A stretch of DNA of 64,000 nt from Limnanthes douglasii subsp. nivea (lineage: Eukaryota > Streptophyta > Magnoliopsida > Brassicales > Limnanthaceae), in NCBI GenBank assembly GCA_036936605.1, contig JAUPFV010000005.1:232963770-233027769 (forward strand), written 5' to 3'. The notes beneath the pieces are model-generated. The model saw nothing but the letters and a program-made list of their open reading frames with translations, was not told the DNA's origin and searched no databases. The translations under genes and the position numbers were made by a program. Shown here in pieces: positions 1 to 13,907 of this stretch; positions within the stretch are counted from its first letter, which is position 1; the number at the start of each line of letters is the position of its first letter.

Positions 1-899
1 CTCAATTACCGTCTAATGGTAATGTTGCTTCTCAATCTTTTATTTTTCAGAGTAATTGGGTTACTTATGTTAGTACTCAGTTTTATGTTTTGTCTGTGCG
101 TAGGCGTTTGTGTATTTTTCTTTCTCATTTAGAGCTAGCTAGTCGTTATTTGGACATTAGTTTTGAGGTAATTGATTTCCCTCATTTACCTTTATTCTTG
201 GATGATTTTCTTTTCCTCTTACTTACGATTTTTTACTTTACTTACAACTTATATTATTGGTGAGTGCCTTATAGTACTCTTACCAAAGGTGAGTGCTGAT
301 CATTCGTTCTACGACTAAGTCAACCACCATTCTTCTATTTTGATCATTATTTCTTCATTGTATGTTGCGAACCTATAGGATGGTGTAGATATTTATATAA
401 GTAATACTTTCTCTATGAGATATACCATGAAAAAGGGGTTTCTTCTACGTTAGTTCTTGTTGTTGTTCGGTGTAACCATAAAAGGTTTTGTAAGGTCTCC
501 AACCATTTTCCTATTGCTTCATCTAATATTTTCTTGATTCCCTTAATTATTAATTTGTTAGTCATTTCTCTTTTCCATTTTTTTGATGATGAAAATGATA
601 AGAGAATATTTGTTTAAACCCTTTCTATATGCAATACTGTGTGATAATATCATTTTGGAACCGTGTTTTATTATATGTGGTGATAAATCTCAGAGTATCA
701 TACCTACAACATATACTAGTTTTTAGATAGAAAATTACCTCTGTTTTTGTAATCTATTATACTGGTTTTACTTTACTCATTTGAAGAAGTAATCTATGAA
801 GAAAATTAAGTAGTTTCGTCCTCTGAAAGCAACATAAATGGTTAGACTATGTCCATACCCCATCTTTCGAATCAGATGAATTATGTTATTATTTCTAAT
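1..899. other. No gene recognised; possible remainder of gypsy relic
   Basis: This stretch is AT-rich and shows no ORF with a recognisable domain on either strand. It lies downstream, in minus-strand sense, of the gypsy reverse-transcriptase relic that starts near 900, so it may hold the decayed RNase H and integrase part of that element. I found no motif that proves this. Confidence 0.3.
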
Positions 900-1930
900 G
901 TACCGCATGTATTTACCCTCTTATTTACGTCATTCATGATTGCCAGCCATTACTAACCTTGTTGTAATATCATTTTAATTAAAGATTTATATTCACTGTG
1001 AGAACCTCATTCTCCCTCATGTAACTCTTCCATTACGTAGAGTGATTCATCCATGCTTAAACATATTAAAAGACTTGTGATAATCCATTTTTGTATAATG
1101 TGTATGTTATACACATAATATCTTAAGGATATTTTTCTTACCTTTCTCACTTCATTTTTGTCTTCAGGTGATACCATGTATATGAGGTATTTTTTATTGA
1201 CGTTCATCAATCTTCTTCTTTTTCTTCTTTTATTACTATTATACTTTTGGTTGTGACCGCTAAGAAGAAATAGGTAAAAGTACAAGTTCTCCCCATGGTT
1301 CAGTTTAGTGCAACTGATTTTCCTATTAAAATTTGAATATGCTTCAATTTCTCTCTTACTTACCATGTATCCAAGAAAGTTCTATGAACGAACTTCAAAA
1401 GTGTATGTTTTTGGATTCAATTTGAAATTCACACATTTGAGGTTTCTGAATGTTTCAAAAAATCTGTAAAACGGTCTTATTCACGTAGGATTTTTATCAA
1501 CATATCATCGATATATGTCCATATATTTATATATATTTGAGTTATAAAGCTTTTATTGACCTTTGATAGTTTGTTATTATATTTTTTTAATCTGAAAGTT
1601 ATGAGTTTGTAGCAATGTAGCCCCTTTTTGGTGATGAATATCGTGTGTTCTTTATCATATTATTTCATTTGGATTTGATTATATCATACATCCATAAAAG
1701 ATATAATTTTATTTCAAGATATGACATCTGCAAACTGGTCAATCCTGGGTAAGGGAAAAGGTCATTCGTGCATGCTTTATTTATGTTCATGATAATACGG
1801 ATATTCTCCACTACCCATTTTATTTTGTACCGTAAAAATATAGATTGTAAAACATGAAGAAATATATATTTTAAAATATAGAGAAACATATAGTGGAAAA
1901 AATGAGGATACATATGTATTTGAAACATAA
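900..1930 (-). mobile_element. Ty3/gypsy retrotransposon relic (reverse transcriptase)
   Basis: Minus-strand translation gives broken pieces of a gypsy pol polyprotein in the expected order. First comes NINKACTNDLFPYPGL (about 1800-1730), the counterpart of the family's DLNKACPKDSFPLPRID block. Next is a degraded Y-(I/V)-D-D region near 1510-1530. Last is FLGYMVSKREIEAYSNF (about 1360-1310), the counterpart of the conserved FLGYMVSQRGIEANP block. Frames change between blocks and stops interrupt them, so the element is dead. No LTRs were recognised. The call rests on family motifs and their order. Confidence 0.75.
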
Positions 1931-4400
1931 TAAAACATGTATTAAGCTAAGAAGTGCACCAAGGATTTTAATGATCTAACATAATATTTACATCAACTAA
2001 AATTTGAACTACGCCGAAAATGGGAGAACCAAATCTGTTTTAATTTTTACATTCATGGTATGGTACAACAATTTTTGTATTATGTAAGCAAGAGTTTGGT
2101 CTATGTTGAAATACATATATTAATCTTAAGAAGTTAACTCTCGGTTTGGTTGCGGCTTCATGAAAAATGGGACCATACTTCCACGGCCATGTTGTCATTC
2201 TTCACATTTATATTACTATAAGGAGTGTATTGTAAAAGTTAGATATTTCAGATCATCTAACGTGTTAGTTTTGTGAATATAAAATTCAATATGAGCTCGT
2301 ATAGCAATAAAAAGGTAGACAATTGTACATTTTATCAAGGAATTTGAAGAAGAACAACCTACTGATGATAATGAAACTTCATGTAAAATATTGTTGAAGG
2401 AACAATAATGTGTTATCCATAACGATAGAGCTTATAGTTTAAATTATTGTTCATTTGTGAAATTTAGTTTCATTTTCAACTTTTGATACCTAATGTACAG
2501 AATCTAGTATTCTTCTGTTAATTTACAAAACATGGTGTATTCAATATCTATGAAACATAAAATATTACATGTTAATTTGAAAAATATGAAGTGTTCGAGG
2601 ACACGTGCCTTCTTAGGCTTGATGTACATATTTTTTATCGACACATATAGTGAATCTGAACAAGTACAATAATTACGCACATGTTACATGGGTTATATCA
2701 TCAACAGCAAGGTCGGGTTTATTATAATGGTATATAGAACTAAGTGATATATATGAGTACTAAAAATTATATGAAGATATTTCAAACTAATTCCAACACC
2801 TTTGTGTTTTTCAATCTCCTCACATAATTCATCGTACACACCCAACATGTTGATAGCCTCAGTATAACGCCCAATTTTACGGATATTATATGAAATATTC
2901 ATAATATTACTAGAGGACTTTTACTGAGGTAATAATGTACACATAATTTAACGTAATAGTCATTTCGTTGAATCATAAATAAAAAATATTAGTCTCTAGA
3001 TCCATATCCACAAACACCTACATAATGAATAAGTTGGCACTAAATTTCCCAAAGGTCGATAAGTCTCCCAAATTGAGTCATATCCAAATAGTTGTATATC
3101 TCTGATGTCCAGGACTCCACGGTCTCAAGTTGATATAATGAGTGTATACGTGTATCTATCTCTTTTAAAAATTAATAAAGTAAATATTTCATATACTAGA
3201 AAAACATTTCAAAATCATCATATATTTCAAAAATTAATATACCATGTTTTGCAAGTTTTTCACAAAAATATATAGTGTTTCCTTTTTCAACTTTAATCTA
3301 TTTTGTTTGACAACTTAAGATTTGCTATTACACATGATAGTTCTACTATATTTGCATTTTTATAACGTTAGTCCTCATATGTTACCTCTATAATAGACGG
3401 GTCCCTCGTGTTTTAAAATAACCCAATAAACATGTCATTTTTTATCCCAACCCATATTTGAGTCTCATTTTCCCTTTAACCTTCCACATCAACATCCACG
3501 TAGGACACTAACATGGATACAGTTCAAAACTTTTTTTATATTTAACTTTCACCCAAACTTACTTACCCATCTATTTATCTTAGAACCCACCCAAAAACAT
3601 TTAAAAACTCAACCCAATCCTAGTATTAATAATAATACCCAGAATCAAATAACCCAAAATAAAAATAACCCACCCATCCTTAAACCCAAAATACCATGTT
3701 CTTGTAAAATAACTGAATCCCAAACATTACCTAAATCTATCAAACACAGTCCTTATCCCTAATCCTCAAAATAATCCCAAATCTCTAGCCCTACCCCTAA
3801 ACTCATTCTCAAATCAAATCTTTGAACACTCGAATCATCTAACTCATTGATCTAACGTCGGTCATCATCTCAACTGAGCTAAAAACTTGAAACCCTTTCA
3901 TCCATTGTAAAACTTCAAAGACCCAAATCATTTAGCTTCAACCATCATCTCAATTGGGCTAAAACCTTCAATCCCCTTCATCCATTGCAAACCTTCGAAC
4001 ACTTAAATAAACCTTTGAATACCCATATCATCTAACCCTTTGCTCGAACTTCAGTCATTGTCTCAACTGCTAAAATCTTCAAACCCTTTCATCAAATCAG
4101 TCAATGAAAATAGTCGGGTACGAGGGTAGGAATTTGTTAGTATTCTCGAACTGTTATTATATTTTAGTTTATTGGGTATAGTTTGAGTTAGTGCATGTTG
4201 ATAGATTTTAGTGCATTTGGTACAGTTTGGTATAGTTCATTTGATGCTGATTTAACGTTTAGTTATTAAGTTTGAGTTTATTTACATAACTCACTTTTCT
4301 TAGTGCACGCTCATCCATACCATGAACTATACTGTTGTAAATGTTGTCAGATTGTGTTTTGTTATTACATTATTAATTTATTTAATGTAAATTAATGAGA
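1931..4400. other. AT-rich DNA without recognised gene
   Basis: I found no coding sequence with recognisable similarity. Short ORFs here are AT-rich and lack domains. The stretch between about 3400 and 4100 is richer in C on the + strand and contains the tandem repeat listed separately. It could be degenerate transposon sequence. Confidence 0.3.
3820..4098 (+). repeat. Degenerate tandem repeat, about 80 bp period
   Basis: A unit containing TCATCATCTCAACT, GCTAAAA and CCTTTCATCCATTG occurs three times. The TCATCCATTG blocks near 3898 and 3978 are 80 bp apart. The third copy is stretched by about 30 bp and ends near 4098. The unit could come from a decayed coding exon on the minus strand, but no protein is recognised. 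Confidence 0.55.
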
Positions 4401-4799
4401 TTATTAATGTTCTTCTAGTTTTAGATCCAAATGAAAAACTTTTTACTAGTCAATTACCACTTCGATGGCGAATTGGTTGGTAAGAGAAATTTAAAATATG
4501 TGGAAGGAAAATAAAAACCGACAGACTACATAAATCTAGACACATTTAGTTTTTTGGAACTAAATGCAATGGTTGTACCCGTTGGCTTGAGCTGTTGTGG
4601 AGTCTGAAAACAGAGATAGCTGGGGTTGGTTTCTACAATTACTAGGTGATGATATCGACATACAGAACCCGAGTAGCTTTGCATGGATGTCAGAGAATTA
4701 AAAAATGTCTTGTCCCAGCCTTGCAAGTACTGTTCCCCAATTCAGAGCACATATTCCATACAAGACATCTATTCGCTAATATGGAAAAAATATTCCTAG

Positions 4800-5240
4800 A
4801 TTAAAAGGAGTAAAATCTGTTCCGGCGTGCGCTAGGTCAACATAGGTTGAACAGTTTAACTCCTATATGGAATATATGAGATAGTGCAATCAAGCGGCTT
4901 ACAATTAGCTGCGAGGTAGACCTCCTTCGTCTGATCCGACCCAACCCGAATATTATAAAAAATATTATATATAAAATAATAAAATAATAAAATAATATAT
5001 ATATATATATATAATCATAATGATATACTATCTTTAAAATAAAATAAAATATATAAAAATATTAAAATTAACATTCGCAGAACGGGTCAGATTAACCCGT
5101 AAACAGCAACTCAGATTTGAAAATATTAGGTCCGGAGTCTGTTGGACCAGATTCAGACTCAAGTACAAAAAAACAGGTTCAAACGGACCGACATGAACCC
5201 GACCCGCGCACAACCTATTATCATCCCTAAGAGAGTCTTA
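4800..5240. other. Possible non-autonomous transposon (hAT-like), unproven
   Basis: The right side contains GACCCGACCCGCGCACAACC and ends in TATTATCATCCCTA. Its reverse complement, TAGGGATGATAATAGG, resembles the ends of small dicot elements rich in GGGTCGGGT. A TA-rich microsatellite lies near 4995-5013. I could not fix a left end or a target-site duplication, so this is a weak call. Confidence 0.2.
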
Positions 5241-5399
5241 CCATTGATCTAAATAAGTAATTATATATTGATTTATACTATGCTTTATTATATATTTATA
5301 AATTTTGATATAGTAATTTATATTGGACCAACAACAACGTTGATATATATATTTTTATAATTTTTTGTTTGTATATTTTTTTTCTAATTTTCTTGTTAA

Positions 5400-6900
5400 A
5401 ATAAATGCTTCAATAAATAAAGATATATTTACAAATACCTAAGGCATAGCTCGATGGATGGCTTAGTAGATGAAAAAGTGAGAAAAAAAAGTCCATAACA
5501 AGCCAAAAAAGTCACAAAAATATTAGAAAATGGTACTAGTAATCTAGGAGGCGAAATCGCAAGATGCATCAATGGTGGCGGTAACCTAAATCAGCAGGGA
5601 CCAACAAATGGGGGAGTTGAAACCTGAAAAAAATATCAAGAGAAAACACATTAAGTTAGATTAGGAGAATGATCAAAGGGCCAGTTGATATTGGTTCTCT
5701 AAAAGTAGAAATGAAGATCGACTAGCAAACAAAAGGCAATAACAGAGGAAAGGCTCGGGGGGGAGCCAAAACTTATTTTATTTCTTTCACGCCAATATGG
5801 TAGGTCATAACACCAAAACAGATACGTCAAATATGTTGAAGGTTAGAATGGGGCCAGTTGGAGGCTTCCAAAATCCAGGAGGTCCAGTTGTGGTTGATAT
5901 GGTACGAGATCCAAAACTTAGCACAAAAAAATTCCACAAGCATTAGGAAGAGCAAAAATCACTGAAGATATGACTGATATTTTCATCGAAAGCATTGTAG
6001 AGAATGATGGGAATGTGCTAACACCCTAATAAAGAAATTATCGCGGGTGGTTAGCTTGCCGTGAATGGTGAGCCAAAGAATTAAAGAATGATGCATAATA
6101 TTAAATTTGTTCCATACTAACCCCGCCCATCCGATACACGAGACAAGCATGCGGATAGCATTGTAAGTGTATTTTATCGAGAAGTTATGAATTCTAGCTT
6201 TAACATTCTAGTATGAGATATCGTTGAGGAAGACATTTGGAAGAGGGAGGAAGATGATGATGTTGAGAAGTTCTATGAGATTGTTCCTATTTTTGGAACT
6301 TGCAGATCTTCTGTTATGATGCCAAGGCCATCAACCCACAAAGATAATGTCAGAGACACAAAGGTTTTTACTTAACCTTGAATTGAGAACGATAAAATGA
6401 TCATAATGAGCAGCTAGGGATCAAACCATAATGAAGTGTTCAGGCCATTACTGCTAGCTACCTCAGGCCTAAAAATCCATCAGGGAGTGAAGCCAAGAGT
6501 ATTATCCTATAAGTTGTTGATTTTAATTTTTTCAATTTTAATCAAATCACACTAGATAAAGTTTGAGGTTTTGTTAATGAAAGACCATATTTAGTTGAGG
6601 ACGATCGCCTAATTCTAGGTTTTTAAATCTAAAATCTTAAGGTTGCCCTAACGCGTGGGCATATTAATAGAGTTCCAAACTACTTTAACATCCAAGATTT
6701 TTATCTCATGGCCAAACCATAGGTAACCATGGAGGGTTTGCGAGAGATCTTTGAGAAATCTCGAAAGAAGAATGAAGATGAAGGACCAGTAAATTTACCC
6801 AACAAAGAGAATAGATTTAATGAGTTAAAGGCGATCAACATAAGATAGGTATTTGGAGGTCCACAAACTAATACGAGCCCATGTTTTTATGCAAAAGGAG
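5400..6900. other. Unclassified repeat-like DNA next to LINE
   Basis: Base composition here is less AT-rich than in the flanks, and broken + strand reading frames such as MGPVGGFQNPGGPVVVDMV (from about 5850) can be read. These suggest former coding DNA of a mobile element, possibly another LINE in the opposite orientation to the relic at 6.9-10.3 kb. No domain is certain. Confidence 0.25.
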
Positions 6901-9900
6901 GCAGTAGTCAGTATGGGGTTCACACCAGAGGAACTCCCAGGTACTTAACATGGATAGTGTCAACCTTGAACCCGAAGATATTGATAAGGTCATGTTTAAG
7001 AGTGGGGTTCACACCAGACAATAAGATCTGGCTCTTATCATAACTAATTTGAAGATCAGAGAGATGAAAAAATTCATAGAGATTTCCCTTAATAAGGAGC
7101 AAAGAGTTGTTGTCATCATGAAAGAAGATCATTAAGTGATACACGAAACAAAGATTCAATATTTTGAGTTTTTGACACTTCTAATGAAATTTAAATTTTA
7201 AGTAATTTATTTTCTCTTTGAGGATGTTAGAGAGAACTTGCATAACGATAACGAAAAGGAAGGGTGAAATAGGGTCTCTTTGTCTAGGATATTTTTTTAC
7301 CCAAAAAATAGTTGGACAAATCACCAATAACATTTATACTATATGAGGGGGTGGTAAAGCATTGAATGATCCAAATAATCATATACTCCTTGGATTCCAT
7401 GGAGCCAAGAATGTTCAGGATGAGATGCCATCAAACATTATCAGAAGCTTTCATTAAGTCCATTTTCAGAGCGAATCTCTTGCCTTTGGAGTTGAGATGG
7501 TACTTTTTGAGGAGCTCTTGGGAAAGAAGAATATTATGTTTCTACTAGTAACAAAGGATGATTAAGAACTTTTCACTAGGTAAAGGAAAAAGTCTTTGAT
7601 TCCGTTAAACAAGATTTTTGAAATGCTTATGTAGATGACATTACATAAAGAAATGGGGTGGTAGTCAGAGACATAGGCGGGGGAATCAGTTTTTGAAATA
7701 AGGGAAATAAAAATGGTATTCCAAGAGGGGTCCATTTTATTAGAGTTGAAGAAGTCGAAGACACCATTGCAAATGTCCTCGCCCATAATAGGCCAAAAGT
7801 GTTTAAACAAATTGGAGTTATAGTCATCTAGGCTAGGGGATTTGTTGTTGTCGATATTTAAAAAGGCTTTTCTAATTGCATCCTGGATGATCGGGCGAGT
7901 CATGGAGGACTTGTCCGTGGATTTAATCCTGGGGAAGATGAGAGATGAGACCCTAGAGAGACTCAGATACCCCGGGGGTGTCCAGTTCCCATGAGCGAGC
8001 TGAAGTGAGTAACCATGACATTGGAAATTTCTAAAGGAGAAGTGATCAAATCACCTCGGTTATTCATAATGGAGGTAATTTTGTTCCGCAATCTACAGAC
8101 TTTGCTACCATTATGTAAGAACATGGTGTTTTATCCACAAGCTTGAGCCAAGTTTTTAAATATTTTTTGCTTAAGGAAGGATTATCAGGCTTTGCTGTAA
8201 AAGATTAAAGACGAAGATACCTCGATCTCATTCGTGATGAGAGATAAGTTAGCGGGGTCTTGGGTGAGCCAAACTTGAGCATCGAAAATGATTTATTGGG
8301 CATTGAAGACTCTCAGGATGGTGTCACTATATGTATTACGACTGAGGTTTCTTAAAGAAAGTTGAAAGCGATTTAAATTAAAAGTGACGAGCTTCATGCT
8401 CTGAATAGGACATGGGGCGTTCCAGCTGAATGTGACAATATCAAGGAAATAAGGATAATTTTTCCAAATATTAAAGAATTTAAAGGGTTTGTTCTGACAT
8501 TTATGAAGCATACCAAGGTGGACAAATAAACTAGAGAAAGCCTCATCTCAATCATTATTAACTAGGGCACGATCAATTTTAAAAAATATGGGGTTTGTAG
8601 GGCATTTACCGTGTCATGTGTAGCAGGAGACAGTAGAACGAAGGTCGTTAAGCTCGCAACAATAGCAGTTATTGAATTCATCAATAACAAGAGACCAGGT
8701 ATTGGAGGAACCAAAGTGTTCCACCGGCTTGCAGATAACATTGAAATCCCCAAGGGTAACCCAAGGGATACCATGATCTTGGGAAGAGATGGAGTGAAGA
8801 TCATTCCGCAGAGAAATTCTATCATGGATATCATTGAAGTGGAAAAATATTAGGAATTAAAGTGTTTAGTGGAGCAATGAATATGTTGATATGAGGAGTT
8901 AAGAGTGAAAACATTGATATTTTTTAATCCAAATCCTACCAAGGGGGTGATGGTCGTTATTAGTGATAAAATGCCAGTAAAGGGGAAATCTTACTAATAA
9001 TGGGGGTAACTTTATGAGAACAAACTTTAGTTTCGACTAAAACCATGATAAAAATGTTATTACTCATAATAAAGTCATTAACATTTTTTCCCTTACAACA
9101 TTATTAAGCCTGTGCATATTCTAAGAAGCTATAAACATTAAGAAAAACTTATAGAGAGTTAGATAATGGCCCTGTCGGAGGGCATAGTCCGAAGGTCACT
9201 ATGAGCCTCAACATGATTGATGGATCTACTAGGCGGGGAATCCACTTCTTTATCATTTTTCTCCATAACAGCCTCAGACGAAGATATAATATACAACATA
9301 TTCTCTTTGGAGATATCAGACCCAAAGAAGGTCATACGAGAGAGGGAAAGTCAGGATAGGAATGACGGCACAACAAGCGGAAGAATAACAATGAGAGAGA
9401 CTGAATAAACCTTGGTATTATGGCTAAAGACAATATATTTAGAATATTAAGTGGGAGGCCCTAATACTCGATTATAACCGAGATTGTTTTACCCAAACAT
9501 GTATCCTCAATCGAGGTAGGTAAGGGGATCCCGCTTTGATCAAGACACAAATACGGAAAAATCAGAGTTTATCTCTATGCTTGGTTTGTTTATCACCATA
9601 GAGGGGGAGGGATACCCAAAATGAAACCGATGCGGCTAAGAGCCTTAGAAGTACAAAGTTCCAAGAGAAGTTTGAAAATTTTAATTAAGGGGATCTTTAA
9701 AGAGAGTAATATTGAGGACCAAAACAAGACCATAAATGTACCAATGAGCCTTTTCCAAAAGGTTTATAGCATTAGTTTCCTAGTTAAACTTGAAAAAGAA
9801 ATAACCATCAGGAATGTATTTGTATTCTTCAAGGCCAAGCTTCCCTCAAATAGAAATAATATTGTCTTTAGTTAGTAGAGGTTGAGGGATTCCCTAATGA

Positions 9901-10330
9901 AGTAGCCCAATAAACAAGATCTCAAAGAGTCTGGAGTCTCATGGATAACATCCTCATCGAAATTCAAGGTATTTCCTTTAAAGTCATTATGAAGAGCTTC
10001 AAGAATGAGAGAAGAAGTGATCTTTGAGGACACCGACACCATATTAACCCAATAGGAGAGTAGAAAAGATGATAGGTTCACATAAGAGTTGGGTGTATGA
10101 AAAGAAGCTTGGGAGTTGGAGGAACGAGGAATGGAAATGGTATTTGTGAAGGTGGTAGAATCCCAGGATGAAGGAAATAGAGCTAATAGAGAAGGGTTGA
10201 ATAAATTTTAGGTTCCTAAGTTGTTGGGGGAAAAACTGCCTTTAAGTTTCCTCCCACGATGATATTTTCCACCAAATTTACAGGGAAGAAAAGAGGAGGT
10301 GTTGTGAGAGTCGAGAGAGAGTTCATTACA
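6900..10330 (-). mobile_element. L1-type LINE (non-LTR retrotransposon) relic
   Basis: Minus-strand fragments run in the order expected of a plant L1-clade LINE. A DUF4283-like ORF1 N-terminus is at 10081-9872. An endonuclease piece with WVTLGDFNVI and a following P-V-E-H lies near 8790-8700. A linker piece KPFKFFNIWKNYPYFLDIV is near 8490-8430. Reverse transcriptase is at 7903-7562, with NNKSPSLDDYNSNLFKHFW and VSDYHPISLCNVIY, and its C-terminal part is at 7159-6920, ending KYLGVPLV. The FADD catalytic box is degraded to roughly VSYH. Stops and frame changes are frequent, so it is not functional. The 3' tail was not located. A related ORF1 fragment lies at 21456-21960. Confidence 0.85.
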
Positions 10331-10379
10331 CATAATCTCTTTCTTACTTCATTATATTGTTTTTCATTTTAAAAAACTA

Positions 10380-11460
10380 AAAGCACCAAAAGTACCTCCT
10401 TATCACGGATGTGAATTATATCGGTCCAAGAGGTGTGAAAGAACCATCTTATCCATCTTGCATTTGAATCATGATCATTTTCTTGGTTCAACTAGTAAAC
10501 AATCATTCTCAACTTGATCCACAATATGAAACATAATATAACCAACCAATTTAGCTCCAAAACACATAATATGTTCAAATAGGCTAAAATTTATATTTTA
10601 TTATCATTTTGAAAGTTTGTACATGATTAATTTTGCAAATATAAATATGTATATATTTCACAAGTGTAATATATCAAGTTCCAAAAAATTTGATAAGAAA
10701 AAATACTTTTACATTTTACATATCTTTGTAAGTATTATATGTTACTTATCTTTGCTTAGTTATTTTATTTGTTTCATTTTCAAACAACGTTTTTCATTTT
10801 CAGACGATGTGTTCTAATATTAGACCATGAATGCTTTTGTTGTAGTCACTTATCTATGATGTGTTTTATTAGACAACATTGAATGCTTTTGTTTTAGTCA
10901 CTTATCAATTTCAACTCGTAACAAAAATATGTTAGTAAACAATTTAGGTTGTGAATTCACCAAAAAAAAATTAATTTTTTTAATTAACTTATAAAATAAT
11001 TTTTTAACAAAATACTATCAATGCATAGATAGTACGCCGATGGTGCATAGTAAACTATCAGTAAGAAGGCACCATTGGTGCATACTAGCACCGACCGTGC
11101 AAGTAATATCAATGGTTCCCCTTCACAGTCGGTACAAGCATAACCGATGATGCATGTGTAACCCCAATACTGGTTATATATAATGTTGGTACACGGTATA
11201 AAACAATTCATGCCAACCTTACATTCTCTCCAACCATAATTTTCCACCGAAGACGATTTCCAGCCAATTTCATCATTCGATCATTTATAAATAAGTAATC
11301 AATATTAGCATATTTTTTATTTATCGAATAACATAACTAATCAAACTCGCGATTCTTTTGATATAAAATGGACTCTTTAATAAGACAACCACTTGCTCCA
11401 AGCCGTCAAGTATACGAAGAAAACAAGGTTAGATGAGACTAGATGGTTGTTTACTAGAAG

Positions 11461-11495
<35 letters not shown>

Positions 11496-12440
11496 GTACT
11501 ACATGTACGAGCATGAAGGAGCTCAATCTCTACCTCTATAAATTCATAAAGAAGTCTCTAACAAGTATAATTATTTGAAGTCATAACCAATGGTTTAAGT
11601 GTTCGACATCTCATATGAAGTCAGACAAGAGGCGTGCATCAAGTTTAATTTGGAAAATACTGATTTTATTACAAACAAATATGCTAGGTTATTCGGAGGG
11701 GATCCTCAATGAAAATATTAAAGTACTAAGAAATTGCACACCCATTGATAGATATGTATTTAACAAACGATATGACTTTAAATAAAATTATGTGTTGTTA
11801 CATTTCACGTTTAATGTTTATTTTATGTTTATAAGTTATTGCATTTTCTAATTTTTAGTTTTCATTTTCTTTTAAATGTTATTTTTATAAGTTATTCGCC
11901 CCTTGTACTGATATTAAATGCTTATACCAGGTTCGACTATTTGAAATTATTTCCAAATATTTGAGTTTTTAACCTCGCGCACGATGCCATGAAAAATGTG
12001 CATATGATGTTTGGTTTGCGCATTACTGATTTAATTAAACAACATATGCTGAAAGAGATAAATTTAAACCTCGTTAAAAATATACTTGAACAAGTGAATG
12101 AGGGTGCTTACCTCTTAGAAATATATATGCAATGATATAACTCTTTTTAAAGTGTTGTGTTATTCATATCACATATTTTAGTTTAATCTATTTGTTTATG
12201 ATGTCTTTTCACTTTATGTGTAATGTATTTGCTTATGATATATTTTTATTTTATGATTACTTTTATCGTTTTAAACTTGATGCTTTCAAATCATTAACAT
12301 AATATAATTAAATAAATATATTAAACAAAAAGAATATTTAACGCAAATATATTAAAGTGAATAATAGTTTCAAAATAGAATTCAAGAAATACTAAACTAA
12401 TCGGTCTAAATTGGCCATTTTGGGGTTGATGATATGAGTC
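10380..12440. repeat. Unclassified 2-kb dispersed repeat, copy A
   Basis: This segment is collinear with 22650-24600. Shared landmarks include AAGAGGTGTGAAAGAACCAT (10429 and 22674), AAGAAGGCACCATTGGTGCA (about 11063 and 23276), GAGGGGATCCTCAATGAAAA and TTTAACCTCGCGCACGAT. Near 11030-11200 it carries several ACCGATGG/CCATCGGT-like words, and similar words recur at 13150-13260. Such subterminal words are typical of dicot CACTA elements. No transposase was recognised, so the class stays open. In both copies it sits next to the 5' end of a LINE ORF1 fragment. A TA microsatellite lies at about 11461-11493. Confidence 0.7.
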
Positions 12441-13471
12441 TTAGAAATTTTGCTCTCTTGATTTACATTACATCGATTATAACTGGTAATTCCAAGCTTT
12501 TTCTTCTGAGCTACGCAATACGATACGCGAAGGGTATCCACATGCGCATGGTGTATCATTCAAAATAAAAACTATATAAACAAACGAGGATTCAATGACA
12601 CATTATATCAACATAATAACATAAATGTATAATGAAATACTTACATGAACGAAATGGTTGTTATTAACAAAACCAAACCCGATTTCTTCTCTTTAGGACA
12701 TCAGAGGGGGCACCTTGTAATGGTATACAAATAACACTCATATTCATTGACCCTAGCTATGTAACAAAATTAACAATACGCTTAAATGATGCAATTGTGA
12801 CCTCCAACTTTGATATTGTAATCCAGTTTGCTATACTTGAATTATCTTCATAGAATATTTGAGGATTCTTTCTATTGTTGACAACATCACGATTCTTTAT
12901 AATAATAACTAACCCGTGTTCTTTTCCAGTCTTCATAATCTACTAAAAAAACTTGGATTGCTATAATATTCTATTGTGAAAAACACATCACTATAATCCG
13001 TAGTGAAATTCTCTGTATTTCCATATGCATCATATCCCTTCTAAAATTTCAAATTATATAAAAATAAAAATAAATAAACTGAACACATACCCAAAGCTAA
13101 TGTAGAAAAAATGTTAGAAAAATTTACCGTCGTTATGGAACATGGACACCAATTGTCCCCTTTGGTAAGGTGGCAACATACCGCTAACGTTGAGCCATTA
13201 TACCATCGGTATAATGATCCGCATCACCGATAAAACCTTTACACATCGGTGGTGTTAAGTTCAGAATCCGGACCGATTTACTTTTGAAAAATAACTTCGA
13301 ATTTGTATTTTATATTTTTCTCCAACGTTTTTACTTTCTCCTCCGAAGCTTCTACATCATCCTCTAACTTTACATTTTTCGATAAATACATATCATCTTC
13401 CATTTTTTTTTATTTTAGATTGAACTTCTGTTTCTAAATTTTTTCATTTAAAAATAAATAAATTTTTTCAA
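12441..13471. other. AT-rich DNA; possible right end of CACTA-like repeat
   Basis: No gene is recognised. Words such as CATCGGTATAATGATCC, CATCACCGAT and CATCGGTGGTG cluster at 13190-13260 and echo the ACCGATGG words at 11030-11200. They may therefore mark the other subterminal region of the element that contains copy A. No terminal inverted repeat or target-site duplication was found. Confidence 0.3.
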
Positions 13472-13700
13472 GGGGGTAGCCGAGTTGGTTTAGTATGGCA
13501 TTCTTATGACCAAAAGGTCATGAGTTCGAGTCCCTCTACATACGCTTTCTCGGCTGAGCCTGTCACCTTGTGTGGTTTACCTTCTGGCGTTGGTTTGCAG
13601 GCTATCGCGTCAGACTGAGGGTTTACCCTGTGCGCACTCATTGCACTCTGAGTAGCGGCTGCGGGTTCCCTCCGAAAAAAAAAAAAAAAAAAAAAAAAAA
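13472..13700 (+). mobile_element. tRNA-derived SINE with poly(A) tail
   Basis: The 5' part has RNA polymerase III promoter boxes: a box A-like TAGCCGAGTTGGT (13477-13489) and a box B-like GAGTTCGAGTCC (13522-13533). A tRNA-unrelated body of about 140 bp follows, and the element ends in 26 uninterrupted A residues (13675-13700). The tRNA-like region does not close into a full cloverleaf and continues into the body, so this is a SINE and not a tRNA gene. No clear target-site duplication was found. The intact A tail suggests a fairly young insertion. It ends 207 bp upstream of the PPR start codon and lies in that gene's likely promoter. Confidence 0.85.
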
Positions 13701-13907
13701 CAACGAGATGTTAATACGGACCTTTTAGAAAATATCAAAATTATTCCAATAGAGTTATTAGGACAAAATTAAATTTGAAAAAAAGACACTTATTTTTTTT
13801 AATTTTAGCCTTATCCATCTCAAATAGCCAAATCAGAGCAATAGAGCCGGGCGAAAAATTAAAATAAAAGATAAGTATCGTAGCAATACGATTGTCATTT
13901 AAACACA

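Noticed and set aside
11461..11493. TA tracts as replication origins or regulatory sites
   Set aside because: Simple TA microsatellites recur at five places and have no supporting features.
13472..13560. tRNA gene
   Set aside because: It has A and B boxes but no closing acceptor stem. It continues into a 140-bp body and ends in poly(A), so it is a SINE.
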